Shown here: positions 13,547-26,350 of the stretch, one piece after another
Layout of the letters: every line of letters starts with the position of its first letter
How positions within the stretch are numbered: position 1 is the stretch's first letter
The notes under the pieces: model-generated
What the model saw: the letters and a program-made list of their open reading frames with translations, nothing else
Told to the model about the DNA's origin: nothing
Database searches by the model: none
Origin: Apostichopus japonicus
Taxonomy: Eukaryota; Echinodermata; Holothuroidea; Aspidochirotida; Stichopodidae
Assembly (NCBI RefSeq): GCF_037975245.1
Contig: NC_092567.1
Location: 6,694,714 to 6,758,713 of the forward strand
DNA length: 64,000 bases
Reading direction: 5' to 3'
Program-made: the position numbers and the translations under genes

Positions 13547-15195
13547 CTCATTGGTTGTTTAATGTATACCCACATGTTCCCATGTAAACCAATAGAAGGA
13601 AACTTGAGGGTTTATAGACAACACAAATTTATGAATACAAGTTAAAGAAGAACTGATTCTTGTTACGTTCAGTTAATCTTCTTGAATTTAAGTTGAATTC
13701 TCGTTGGTAGGAGTCTGACTGGATAACACATTATTATGTAGCTCTCAATTTAATTATAGGTATAGTAGGGAGTGAATGTATTATTAACAAATATATGTTT
13801 TATGATTCCCATTTTTTAGCTCCAGACTTGAACATTACGGTAGCCTATATTGCATAAACGGACATTGCTGGATCGTTACCATCATGTGTTTCACTGTTGA
13901 ATTTTATCGTATTAGTTTGACTGCATATAGCAGGAACACAAATAACAGGGTGATTAAGTTCGTATTTAGAAGAATATTATGCGTGTCAAACAATGAGCTA
14001 AACAATAATAATAGGATGGTTAAAAGCCGTATTGAATATTTACTTTCAGTATAAAACATTGTGCGTGATTACTCGAAAACTCTAAAAGTAAAAGCTTAAT
14101 ATCATCCAATCAAATCTGCGATATTCAATATAGTTCCCGAAATCAACATAGAGCAATTAGCTATTATCGTCATCGCCCTTGGTTTGTCTCCCTTCGAGCC
14201 CGAATCGATATAAAAGAGATTGTACCAAATATGTGTAGCTCGGAAATATCGTAGAACAGCACGTAACAGAAGTATTTAAAAGAATTATTTAAATATGTAC
14301 TTTTTGCCGCCACAAAGTAATAAATCATTTTATTGTCGAGCATTAGGTCGTTATTATTTAGAAAATTATATTCATTTGATATCTTTTGTTTTTTTCAAGA
14401 ACAAAACTAAAATCCTGCTAAGTATCGCATAACTACTGAATGGAATTGCGCGAAAGCGTTCGAAATCCATGTATAACTTGTACTGTAAACATAATATGTT
14501 TCGAAGGGAGATTGTACCGTCATTCAAACAATGGTGTTATCAATCTCTACTTTCAAGCTTGAAATATCAAACAAATGCTTGTACTGAGCCCCGCCCCCCC
14601 CCCCCCAACCCTCCCTCCCATTTCTTTTAGGACCAAAATCGTTTTGGGCCAAATCAATTTTCGAATAAAATGTGTTTAGATGTAGACCCAAATATGTTGT
14701 AGGCTTACCATTTATTTTTTAGGGGAGCGGTGGGGGGGGGGGGGAGGGGTTAGCCTGCGAATTTGTTTTTTACATTGACATATGACTTTTTGCAGCACCA
14801 TATAGTGTCTATACCCTTTGTCCCATTTTTATCTTTGGGAAGGAGGGGGAAGGTTGGGGGTGGGCTCCAAATATGACGTGCGTCCGTTCGGAGGGGTCTA
14901 AACGGGAATACCCCTTTACTTAAAATATAGCCTTAAATAAATCATTTTCAATGCTGTAGCAATATAAATTATTACAAGTTCAGCAATACTTCCGTTATAC
15001 TGCCTATGTGTACATTGAGTTGTTATATCCGCTATAGCCCTAACATTATAAAAAAATATTAATGAAATATTCCAAAGCTCATCTTTCAACCAGTCAATTA
15101 ATAGAAACAGAAAACAAACGATGATAAATAAAAACCATTTACATGAAAGTAAGTATAGCAACAGTTCAGTAAATTTACGTTTATTATGCTAATTA
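13547..15195. other. No gene seen
   Basis: Ordinary AT-rich sequence with C- and G-homopolymer runs at 14592-14607 and 14733-14750. I see no exon, RNA gene or bounded repeat. Confidence 0.45.
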
Positions 15196-17301
15196 CAGGC
15201 GCGTATCCAGGATTTTCAAACCCGGGGGGCGCGAATTACTATCTAAGCGGAGCGCCACCATCGGTTGGCGCGCAGCGTACAAGAAAATTTCTTGTTTTGA
15301 TACCCCCCAGATCACCGGAAACGGCACTTCTCAGGCTTGAAATGACCAACCAGATGTACACTTTTTGCCTGAGAACCAAGTATTTCCTAATAGTTTTTTC
15401 CCATCCATAACCTTTTTGAAGATTGTCAACCCGGCACACATCATGTTCGACCTGATCGCATCTCCTGTGGGTCTTTGCTTTTGTAGGTGATTCTACGTCG
15501 CGGCCCACAATACCCGTCAACCCCACTTTTCAAGGTTTTAAGCCCCGTATTTGTTTAGAATTTGAAAATTCACATTTCTCGTGAATAAACTCACTTGAAA
15601 ACACACCCATAATGTTGTAAAAAATGTCATCTATGGACAACCAATATAGAAAAACTTCCTTCAACCCCGAACAGACCGGTCAAAATTGCACGAGTAGAGG
15701 GAAGTGTGATGCAGAATGTTGGTCAGAAATTTTCGAAAATTCAGACACAGTTAATTTATTGGTGTACAAATAATAAAACCTCTTATAACGGCTATTATAA
15801 AACTTGGTTGAAGGAAATGAAAAAATAGCAGATATTTCCGAAAACCGAACACTACACACATAGGCGTAGGAGGCGCGGCGGCAGTGGCGGAGCTAGGGCT
15901 ATTGGTCAGGAGGGGCGAGAATGGTCTGTAGGGGCGCTTTCGACACTATCTAAGCGGAGCGCCACCACTGGTTGGCGCGTAGCGCACAGACAAATTTTGA
16001 GTAAAGATACTCCCTAGATCGCCGGAAATGACCCTTTCAGGGCCTGGCTAATTTGCAGATAAACGAAGAATAGGGTGTCATCGCCAAATTACACCAACAA
16101 AATGTGACAAATGTCAATAAGTAGATGAGAGCGCAATAAAAAAGTCAATAATCTAGAATAAGTAAAAAGTGGTAAAGAGCTGAAAAAGGCGCCAGCAGTC
16201 CATTTGAGTCCGTCAGGGGGCGCATCCGCCCCCTGACCGTATGGACGCTCCGCCACTGCGCGGCGGGGGTGCAACCCCTAATTCGCCATTACTAATGTAA
16301 AAGAGAGTTTTGACATAATTGGACCTCCATGCTTTTTATACATCTACATGAGACATGTCGTTGTTTACATTAGCATCCCGCGGTATACTGCGCAATTTTA
16401 ACGGACCGTACGGTACATGATGGCATGCGATGTAATAACCGATGCTTGCTTATATGATATTGACATTGACACGTTGAACGCGTTTTTGGTTATTTTTTCA
16501 GGCAAGTCGGACAGTTTTGAGGCTTTTCATCCTGGAACGCCATTTTCATGCTCACTGATATGATGTGATATCTGCTGTTTGCGTTACAAATTCGAACAGG
16601 CGTGTAGCGAGGAATTTGCCAAGGGAGGGGCGAAGCCTGTAGGCAAATTATCTAAGCGTAGCGCCACCATAGGTTGGCGCGAAGCGTACAAGAAAATTTT
16701 GGCCGATAATGCCTCCCAGATCGCTGGAAATGACACTTCCCAGGCCTTGTAAGTTGCATCTAAGCACTTTCTATTTTGAAATTACTTAGCGATATCATTT
16801 AAAAAAATGCTGAATGGGGGGGGGGGGGGGCGGTCGCCCCCATCCCAAAATGCGTCATGTTCCCCGACGACACGGTCGAGTTCGAGACCAGCCACAGTTG
16901 GTTTCATAGCACAATTCTACACACGCGTTATGATAGACCATATATAGTATATATATATATAGATCATTAGTGAGAGAGGAAAATGGAAACGTCAAAAAAT
17001 TGGAGTTGTCGGTGTAAGGGGTAGGGTGAGGCACACTTTTACGAAATCATTGATCCGTCACTGGCTACCCTTCAGCGCTGTAATGATGTCACTGTTCCTC
17101 TTTCTCTTCCCGGTGTCTTCGCGTTTTTCTTTTACTCTCTCCTTTTCTCCTTCTTCTCTCTTTCTTCTTTTTCTTTTCCCTTCCTTCCTCTCCTCCTCCT
17201 CTTTTCCCCTCTTTTTTCCCTTTTTCTTCTCTTTTTTTTCTCTCCTCTTTTTCTTACCCGGGGGGCGCGCGCCCCCAACGCCCCCCCTGGATACGCACCT
17301 G
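15196..17301 (-). mobile_element. 2.1 kb composite transposon, copy B (inverted relative to copy A)
   Basis: Reverse complement of 2944-5039 along its whole length, with only scattered differences. It has termini CAGGCGCGTATCCAGG and CCTGGATACGCACCTG, three copies of the shared module (about 15240-15330, 15945-16030, 16650-16745), the pyrimidine tract (17140-17255) and the nested MITE. No target duplication was recognised (flanks AATTA and AGTAT). Its frames are the same repeat-derived frames as in copy A. Confidence 0.8.
15887..16258 (-). mobile_element. hAT-like MITE nested in copy B at the same site as in copy A
   Basis: Termini CAGTGGCGGAGC and GCTCCGCCACTG are flanked by CGCGGCGG on both sides, the complement of the CCGCCGCG duplication in copy A. 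The insertion therefore happened once, before the composite was duplicated. Confidence 0.85.
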
Positions 17302-18597
17302 AGTATATTGTATAAAGATAGCTTGAATAGGATCGTTGCTCGTTCATAAAATCCATACAATAGCAATTGAACGTACGGGGATTGTTGGTGATATTGTAAC
17401 CATTTAGTAAAATAATATTTACTTTAAAGGCATCAATAAGACATTGCAACCTTTACTCCTCAAATTCAAAGACCTAGATTATGGTCACATCAACAACCAG
17501 AAACACAGCCCAGAATTGAAAGAAGAAAAACTTGAACTAGGCCAGCTTAAATTTTCTTAAAAAGAGAAGCAACTTATAAAGACATTTGTTACAAGTAAGT
17601 TTAATAAATCAAATACCAGAACACGTATCCCCTGATGTAAACAACAACATGGCAGCTGTTTGAAGTTACTGTCAAATTAGTTCTGCAGTAGCTGTTAATT
17701 TTAAAAAAGGATAGAGGATAAATGTCAACGCCTTTCCTGATATATCGATCGGAGAGGAAACAAACATGCCGCTGATACCGGTCAAAAAGTAAAATAGAGG
17801 CTTAACAATTAACAGGCTAAATTGTTCTGTGGCTAAAATAATGTTTTGAACATCCTCCGATGGTCAATCACCACCTCAGTCTACCCCCCCCCCGCCCCCC
17901 CCCCCCAACACAAGTACGTGCATTGTGTAATACAATAGTCTTCCACTTTCTTGATAAAGACGGAATTATTTAGTGCAGTCATTGTCTATCATTTGTGTTG
18001 AATACACAGAAACCAGAAAAATACACCCTCACCTGTGACTTTATTCATTTGCGTAATTAAAGTAAATTAGTCATTTTTCCCCAAAAAAATCGTTTCTTGG
18101 AAACTCAATCAGAGCCAAATCTAACTTGATATTATAAACTAACTATGTCACGCTAATGCAAGTAATCGCCGTTCATTGTTTTACGTAATTCAATGTTATT
18201 AAGTAACTACCGCCAATAGTTTGGTCTAAATAATCTCTTCACTACTGGTAAAAGCAAACTTTCTGCATGAAGATATAATGTCCAGGCTAGCACAATTACT
18301 GTAGAGTTGATTTTCATTGATATGTTTATCCTTTTTCTCTTCGAAATTTCTTGACCAACATTTATAATTCCTTTAATTATCAGAATTAATTATGCCACAA
18401 TTGAATATAAATTGCTGTCATGGTTGAAATAGAAATCCTCAAGTTTATATTCAAAAGAACCATCATAAATAAAAAATGATTTTTTGTAATCCATTTACAG
18501 GGATTAAACAGCAACCATTAACGCATGCGCGAATTTAAGGGCATTTCCCCTTCTTTGCTCATACTGCTTCTTAAGAATATGATATATTATTGGGTTG
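17302..18597. other. No gene seen
   Basis: AT-rich DNA with a C-run at 17886-17907. No exon or bounded repeat was recognised. Confidence 0.45.
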
Positions 18598-19019
18598 CCG
18601 GACAAATACCCCCCGGACATAATATACCCCCCGGACTCATACCCCGGGACAAGTACCCCCCCCCGGACAATCAGCCCCCGGACAAAAATCCCCGAGGACG
18701 AAAACCTCCGAGGACAACTACCCCCGGACAAATACCCCCCGGACATACACCACCGAGGACAAATACCCCCGAGGATTAGTACCCCCCAGACAACTACCCC
18801 CGGACATACACCCACGAGGACAAATACCCCGAGGACAATTAACCCCACCCCCCAGCAATTACCTCCGGGAAAACTCTACCCGCACAAATACACCGGCACA
18901 GATACCTCACCCAGGTTACTACCCGAACTAAACCAGAATACGCCCCAGCCCCCCCCCCCCCCACGAGCTGGTGAACTCCGTAGTACGAAAGCCCATTAGG
19001 GCCATGAAAGAAAATTTTC

Positions 19020-19100
19020 TTTGTCTGGTATATCAGATTATTATTCTGATATATCAGATTATTATTCTGATATATCAGGTTATTATTCTGATATGAAACG
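19020..19100. repeat. Short tandem repeat, 21-bp palindromic unit
   Basis: Three to four head-to-tail copies of a unit with CTGATATATCAG, itself a perfect palindrome, followed by ATTATTATT. Confidence 0.8.
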
Positions 19101-19493
19101 TTATTATAACTAGGGAAAATGAAATTGATTTCTTAGATTATCATCATTCTTTTTGCAAATAGAATGACCAGAGAATAGGTTTTTTTTTTGAAATGGTAGT
19201 TACGTCGTGGTCTCAAGCCTCTTTCTTTACTTATGTTTCATACAATCGTACATACTCTTATGAAACCTTACAGGCAATTCTGCTGGTATAACGGGCAACA
19301 CCGTAACCGGGTTTGACTATGATAGCCCAGCGGTCCATGAAACAATGCATAGGGGGTATGGATGATGATTAGGCACACCAAACTAGAGGGGTGGACCGTG
19401 GTTGTGCTTGTCCCGCCCCTCCCTTCTGCTCCTCCCATCCTAAAATGGCGTGCACTGACAGGAAAAAATAGCTTAGAATAAGCAAAACAAGAG

Positions 19494-19735
19494 AAGCGTG
19501 GAAGCCGAGTGGCTAATGCTTTTGTTTTATATATAATCCTGTTATGTTGTGTCCTTGGCAAGGCACTTTTATCTCGACTGCCCCTCTCTATCCAGGTGTA
19601 TAAATGGGTACCTGTGAGGTAACTAAGGTGTGTGCGCTGGATTCTCAGCAGCCAGCCTGATGACCAGGGATTCAAAGTGCTATGAGATGGCTGTGCAATA
19701 TAAAGCGCTATACAAAAACTAACATAACATAACAA
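19494..19735 (+). mobile_element. Probable tRNA-derived SINE
   Basis: The 5' part GAAGCCGAGTGGCTAATGC resembles the A box of Ser/Leu tRNAs. The body holds the phrase CCAGGTGTATAAATGGGTAC and ends in AAAGCGCTATACAAA plus an AACATAACATAAC tail, the layout of invertebrate tRNA-headed SINEs. A B box and target duplication were not seen clearly, so this may be a degraded copy. Confidence 0.5.
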
Positions 19736-20441
19736 ATCATCAAGTAAAATTACTCAGAAAAAAACTTGAAAATGGTAAGTCGCAATAAGCCGGAATTGTT
19801 CGGAGATTAATAATACAGAATAGTGTCACTATAACAAATAGTAAATTAATAGTTACTACCAGCAGTGAGCAATTCCCAACCCAACCCCCGGGCCTCGGTC
19901 CATTGTCAAACCCTATCCAGGAGTTTTGGGGGCTTATATATGAAAAGCTCGAATCTTTTTAAATGTCGGGGGGAGGTTGTAAGGGCCAGGGCACACAACG
20001 ACCCTAGTGGTGCCAGTTTAACCGTCACCCTGACCCAATTGTAAATATGCTCTCGGAGTTGCCCGAGGGACCAGGGTATATGTTGAGGCCCGCGGGAAAC
20101 TAAACTCGAAAAAAGACGGGCGTATCCGTCGCTGCATCCGTCTCCTATAGTTAACGGCATATGTCCAGGGATATATTCGTCCGGGGGTATTTATCCGGGG
20201 GGTAATTGTCAAGGGGGTATTCGTCCGAGGGGGTAGTTGTCCGGGTGGGTACTTGTCCGGGGGTTTTGTCCTCGGGGGTAATTGTCCGGGGGGTATCTGT
20301 CCGGGTGGTAGTTGTCCTGGGGGGTAGTTGTCCGGGATGGTATTTGTCCGGGGGTATCTGTCCGGGTGGTAATCGTCCGGGGGGGGTTATTGTCTGGGGG
20401 GTAATCGTCCGGGGGGTATTTGTCTGGGGGTATTTGTCCGG

Positions 20442-23400
20442 TCACGATATCATTGGTGTAATATGATGGATCCATCGATAAAATGACGTTGTTGAAGTAT
20501 CAAAATTTGCAAATCAATATCCGAGAGATCCCTATCAGCAGTATTCCTATCAGCGTTATCTATATATAACATAACATACAGTTCTGCGCTTCGCTGAGTT
20601 TTCGTATTACAGTACAGACTTACAAAGGCTTGTAACCACTGAATTTAGTTGACAGTGGTAATGTCGCTGTGCTGCCCTCTGTTCCTTTCACTGTTATACA
20701 ACCAAAATGAAAGACACGATCGTGACTCATTATCTTACCAAATCGTGTCAATTGACCTTTAATATTTGCTATCATATAATATAGTAAACCTCTTTATTAT
20801 CACTGGCTTATCTAAATAAACACTTATCAGGTAAGATCACCCAGATCCATTAAACATCAAGTTATATTGTCCGTCAAATACTCAGTGTCTGTTCGCGATG
20901 TTGGTTTGCTCTTCAATAACAAAGGGTGACGGTACAAGGGTAGATATGAGCGTCATAGACATTCCTCCATACCTAAAAAGTTTGCTTTCAATAAGTAAAA
21001 TAGGTAAACTTGTGTTACCGTCAAGTCAAAGGTACCCTTACCCTATCCATAAAGTTTGTGCCACTGTTAGCGTAGGCTATAGTTGCATGTCAACGCGATA
21101 AAAACAGGTCATAATTTGTTGCTTGTCGTTAGTTAAAAAGCAGCAAATTCGTCATTTTGATCCTTTTCGTCGACTAGGTGTAACTTTAGAATCACTCGAA
21201 AACTCGAGAGGGATAAAGTAGAAATTGGTCGTGCTGTCGTTTCAGAACCACCGTAAATTGTTCATCAGTGTTTAAATACGAACTTATGTTAATGTTCTAG
21301 AGAGAGGACAAGGAAAAGTGGGGGGGGGGGGGGGTTAGAGCACAACGGTTCTTGTAGTTCATGTGATTAGATGTACGTGTATATTGTGTATCGTCAAAGC
21401 ATTCCAGCACGCACGTTACGATGAATTGATTTGTCATTTTTCAAGATCAACCTAAAATTTGTGACCGAGAAAAGTGAGTTTTGTCATGGCAGGTGATTCC
21501 AGGAATCACCAGATGTTCATTGAATTTTTAGATTTATATTGAAATGGTTCACTGCAGGGCAATGGAATCGGGTGGGAATTTAAGAACCTTTTCCACACTG
21601 TTGTGTGAAAATTGCAAATGTACCCATTTCATTAATTGGAAATGGAAAGGTGTCCTTTTTTGTTCAATTTACATGGTTTGTTGTTGAGAAATTTGCAATT
21701 AAAAGTGCTCTTTTGAATGAAAATATTCAAGAACTGGCATTTGCGGTAGAGAACTCACAGAGGGTCCGTTTGGTCGGAAAGTTTTTAAGTTATTCTGTGG
21801 TTGCCCCATTAAAAGTCACAAGTCCCACAGCTGATGAATGTGCAAGAGTAGATGTTTCGTACTGTTTTTCTTTCTTTCTGATATCTTTTTATCTTTCTAT
21901 TTTCTATCATATTATCTATCTTTTTATTTTTTGGTGAAGTTAGAACTCATTATTGTTACTAATTAAATGTTGTCTTCAATTTCACATCTTCGAGTCAGTC
22001 GATTCCGATCAACGAATAAAAAGACGCTTTTTTATCATTTGCATCGTCTGCAGAAACAAAAATAATGCACATCACGTGATATTTCACAAGTAATGTACAT
22101 ATTGGCAATGTCTTTCCCCGCACCTTGGGTTTTTCTTAACAGTATTTATGTTACTATCTATCCATAGTAGGACTGGACACTACATGAACCATGTGTACTG
22201 CTATACAGGTCTTATGAAATCAAATGTATTCGGATGGAACGCTTGAGTTATATACATTTCTGTGTTTGGTCGATTGAGTTATATACTTTACTGTGTTTGG
22301 TCGCTTGAGTTATATACTTTACTGTGCTCGGTCGATTAACAATACTGGTAGCTCTTATACTGATTTAATATTTTACTAGAAGTAATCCTATTTTGTTTTC
22401 TCTCTTCTAATAAAATTCCACCATCCGACAAATACTATCATGAACCATAAACTATGTTTACAAAGCGCCCTCTATATGGCATACTATGGCATGGGGCTTA
22501 TGATGATTATGTAAATATTGAATGAATATTAATCTTAAGTTATCAATTTGTCAATAAAACCACCCTCCTGATAAGTGTCATATATAAACATACTTTAAGT
22601 CTGGTCCAATACCCTGGTGAGTGTTGTAAGTAAGTAAATGTCAGCACAAAGTTCACAAAAATTGTTGTTGACATTGTGTAAATATATCTTTATTGCCTAA
22701 TATCAGAGGAAAAGATAAGTTGACTAGGTTATAAAGTAGTCAGCTGACAAAGATCAGCCAATCAGCGACAAGCAGATTTGATATAGTGGCTGATAATATT
22801 TACCTGACACATTAATCAAACAAGTCACCCTCGGTACGTTTATTTTATGGATTAAAAGGAAATTGGTACCTGGTACAAGACACGGATCCGCAAACCAACG
22901 TAGTTATTTGCAAAACCTTCCGTGTAGACCAACTTATAGACCTCATTTATATCAAATAACTTTGCCTTAGAATACCACACTTCACGTCTAAAATGTTACT
23001 TTTCTGGGGAGCCTTTGCTCAATCCCGAATTACCGGCAGGTAGATTTACAGCAGACGATGCAAAACAAATTTCAATACTTCAAAGCTATCCTTCACACAT
23101 TACACTTGAAAGTACCGTATAAGCGATCAGTATTCGTCTCTAAACATGCTAGAGTAGTCGAATAATGGTCACCCATGTCCATTATGCATTGCTCTGCTAC
23201 CCTAACATCATTCCATTATTTGACACTTATTTTTTGTCTATTAGCCATTACTACTGTCTTGGCAGGCTTTGAGTACTTTTGAAAACATTTATTGAATTTA
23301 AACTATTGACATGCTTCCGTTCATTAAAATCCTTTTCAGATTTAAAGAGAAAATAGCAACTAGTTTTTGAGGCTGTAACTGGACTGATCTGCTTTACAAA

Positions 23401-24330
23401 TCTAGAAGTGTGTCTAGCTTGATCAATTGTACCTTTATTTTTAATATGATGTAAATATTCAGTTCTATAGTCCCATTGTAAAATGTACATCATGAGTCAG
23501 TGTTACACGTCATTATTGATTTCATATTACTTCTATATGTATTTCATAAAGTTATTAATTGTAACATATTGACACGAGCAACGTCACTCATACATAAATC
23601 TTGTATAAATATGACTGATAGCTGTGATCTGTTGGTTCAAAATGGTAGACCGAACGCCTCTGCTTCGGTGTAGAAGTTCACCAGGCGTGTACGTATGCTT
23701 GTGAGCGTATTTTAATGCAAAGTTTTGTAAACGGTACAGATAACGCACGTTAGAACTAACAGTCTGAAATCTAATAGGACTTCTACGACAGCAACCTCGG
23801 GAAGAACACTGCAGAGGCCCATTCAAATAAAATGGTATATTGGTCATATTTATTTAAAAGAACCCCCACCATTTTCTACAATGTATAAAATAGACAAGGG
23901 ATATGATGAAATGTGAGCACATGCAGTTGCAAAAGTAATAGTTCCAGTGGCGTAATCTGTTAAGTCGGAACTCTTATTAAGCACATAGACTACGGAAAAT
24001 TATGTGCAATTCTTCATTTTCAAGTAAGTGTATTACGTGAAATGTCTCTGACAATAGTTTGTAAGTATCCTTTAAACGTTTTGAAAACTTTTTTTTTTCA
24101 ATAAATTATCCCCTTAAACGGAATGTGACATTTTTCTTACGCTCACAGGCACATTCAAAATATCCAACCCAACCTCGTGTGAATTTTTAGATGTAAAGAA
24201 GGAAACAACTGTGCCATTGTTCAAGTGTTTCCAAGTTGTATTGTAGTATGTTGTTCCTTCTTTTTATTTCCTTCCAGTATACATATACAATTTATGGAGA
24301 GGAGTCATATAATACCTCAACAAGGAGAAT
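20442..24330. other. No convincing gene; small tandem repeat near 22.2 kb
   Basis: Mostly unique-looking AT-rich sequence. At about 22250-22340 a unit of about 32 bp (TTGAGTTATATACTTTACTG plus TGTTTGGTCG) is repeated three times. A 110-codon frame at 21605-21937 turns into low-complexity Phe/Ile/Tyr and has no clear splice sites. A 78-codon minus-strand frame ends at 23584, behind a possible acceptor CCTCTGCAG. Neither is recognisable. Confidence 0.4.
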
Positions 24331-24331
24331 A

Positions 24332-24575
24332 GCTAATATAAAAGGTGATCTTTTTTAAGATGATAGGATATCATATCAAATACATGTACACATACAAAAT
24401 TTTATACATAAAACGATATAACAAACAGACTTCAACAAACAGTCCAAGCATGAACTAATATAAAAGGGAAAAATATGTTAAGATGATAGGATATCATATA
24501 TAAAATACATCTAAACAAACAAAAGTTAAAACATAAAACGATATAACAAACAAACAAACTACAACAAACATTCTA
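24332..24575. repeat. Tandem duplication of about 120 bp, two copies
   Basis: Two adjacent copies share GATGATAGGATATCATAT and ATAAAACGATATAACAAAC in the same order. No coding content. Confidence 0.7.
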
Positions 24576-24979
24576 AGAGCTCGGATGGAATGTATAAAGC
24601 AGCACGGTAAATAAATTAGTTTCTGTAAACTTACGTTCGGTATTTTGTGGGGATTTCTTAGATTTTTGCTCGATTTGTGCAGGAGACCTTACCATACAGT
24701 ATACATGGGGTGATTCTGATCACTGTTAATCCTATTTGCCATTCTTGTTCACTCAGTTCTTGCAGCAGCATTTCCTTTTTCTAAAAGTGTATTGTCATCT
24801 AAATTAAATATAGCTGGTGTGTATTGAAGAAACTTCATTATTCTTTCTTTGCTTTTTTTGTAATGTAAAATGGTCCAGACAGGCACTGCGCATACCACAT
24901 GTGACAGGGTAGAATAATAGTATTGACAATATTTCCTCATCATTTTGGTTAAAGAAATACACAACGTCAGCCACACTAG

Positions 24980-24981
<2 letters not shown>

Positions 24982-25033
<52 letters not shown>
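24982..25033. repeat. (TA)n microsatellite
   Basis: Uninterrupted TA dinucleotide run of about 50 bp. Confidence 0.95.
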
Positions 25034-25448
25034 GTTTTTAATACCTTGATACATTGAAAGAGAAGGTCAAACTGTCGTCGCTGTATACTCCCAGTACTCA
25101 GATTTGGAGGTTTCAGCCACCTCAGATCCCTCAATCATATTAATACGTTGCGATCTTGATAGAATGAGACCTTTCTTTTTTATTTAAAAAAAAAATCTTT
25201 ATTTTGGGGGGTTATAAAGTCTTGCGGTCATATGTTGGAAGTATGTAATATACATAACACTGATACTTTTATTGGTCAGTTTCAACAGAGCTCTTAGGAA
25301 TTGTGCATGATACAGCAGTATCATCGGCATATGATTGATGTTGACCTATTTCATAACTATATATAGTAAATGATATAGCATATAATGGACCCCCCCCCCC
25401 ACACCTTAAGGCACACCAACCTTTATTTCAGATAACCCTATATCCAAC

Positions 25449-25646
25449 TTACCTTGTTTGGACCATCCTTGAAAAAAAAAATTGTGTCAGCCAATGAATA
25501 AGCCATGTTTCTTTGATAAATCGTAACAGATCATTCGTTAATTGATTTTGCAAGACAGTATTAAACGCACTTGAAAAGTCAAGAAAAAGACCCTTTGTTA
25601 TAACTCTTTCCTTACAATCTAAATGAGACACTATATCATAGATTGA
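25449..25646 (-). pseudogene. LINE reverse-transcriptase fragment (CR1/Jockey-like)
   Basis: The minus frame contains TKGLFLDFSSAFNTVLQNQL, the RT catalytic block in which the first Asp of the palm (FLDFSSAFNT) is intact. It is preceded by DIVSHLDCKE and followed by LLRFIKETWLIHWLTQFF, in the order seen in non-LTR reverse transcriptases. Only about 65 codons survive. The frame is closed upstream by TGA and downstream by TAA, the YADD block is absent, and the surrounding sequence has no endonuclease, so this is a dead relic. Confidence 0.8.
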
Positions 25647-25654
25647 TCAAACGT

Positions 25655-26350
25655 TTGATATCTGCAACATGGATTCTTCGAGTGGCCTGCAACTTCCGTT
25701 CTGGAACAGCAAAACCTTATGGGGTTAACAATCACAATCTAAGGAAACCAGGGCTGAGGGTGTATCAGTTTGGTGATTTTTCATTAAGTTTGTATGTCAC
25801 AATTCTGACTTGGTTTATTTTTCCAAAAGGTCTGGTATAACTTCCCCTATGATCTTGGACTTCTTAGCCTGTGGAAGAAAACATCCAAGGTTCTGTCAAA
25901 TATGAAGGTTGCTATACAGATTTTCTAGTAATTTGGTCTAATTGCCCCCTCCCCCCCCCTCGTCCTTTGTAGCAAAGTAGCTACTTAAGAATAAACTATG
26001 TTAGTACCTTCCAAAGTTTCAAGTAACAGTTTCTGACCTTCAACTATGCAACTAGCTATTACTAAGCCAGATAAAGGTAGTTATAAGTAAGGCTAGAGCA
26101 ATGTCCGTGATGAGCAAAGCCGCCAACAGCTAAGAGAAACCGTACTTCTTTAGATGTTACATTTTAACGTTTCTTTATATATGAAACTGAAAACTGGAGG
26201 AAGTCTAAAGTGGAAATGAGCTGTTGTTTGCATGTTTTAGTTTGTCATAATACTGGTATTTGTTTATTAATTTAATTGTATGTCTAAAATTATATTTTAA
26301 TGTTCTGGTGGAGGACCTCCAAACTACAACATAACAGCTAGCTTCAATAA
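25655..26350. other. No gene seen
   Basis: AT-rich DNA between the LINE relic and the minisatellite. Part of it may be degraded LINE sequence. Confidence 0.4.

Larger units (their letters stand above)
18598..20441. mobile_element. Element bounded by inverted GC-rich minisatellites
   Basis: The left arm (18598 to about 18960) is a tandem array of 16-19 bp units around CCGGACAAATACCCCC. The right arm (about 20165-20441) is the same array in reverse, GGGGGTATTTGTCCGG. The outermost CCGGACAAATACC and GGTATTTGTCCGG are exact inverted repeats. Flanks resemble each other (GATATATTATTGG and GATATCATTGG) but no clean duplication is claimed. The Pro/Thr-rich and Gly/Val-rich frames through the arms are repeat artefacts. 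It resembles a foldback element with minisatellite arms. Confidence 0.6.

Noticed and set aside
18504-18999. Long Pro/Thr/Arg-rich or Gly-rich frames on both strands
   Set aside because: They are translations of the GC minisatellite and are open in several frames at once; no splice sites or start context.
19494-19735. Functional tRNA gene
   Set aside because: Only an A-box-like start is present; no B box, anticodon arm or cloverleaf could be folded by eye.
21605-21937. 110-codon plus-strand frame
   Set aside because: C-terminal third is low-complexity Phe/Ile/Tyr, no splice signals, no recognisable domain.
23584-23847. Minus-strand frame with CCRRSPIRFQTVSSNVRYLY, ending in a stop behind a possible acceptor
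   Set aside because: No partner exon, no AATAAA close behind, no family; one acceptor-like site is not enough.
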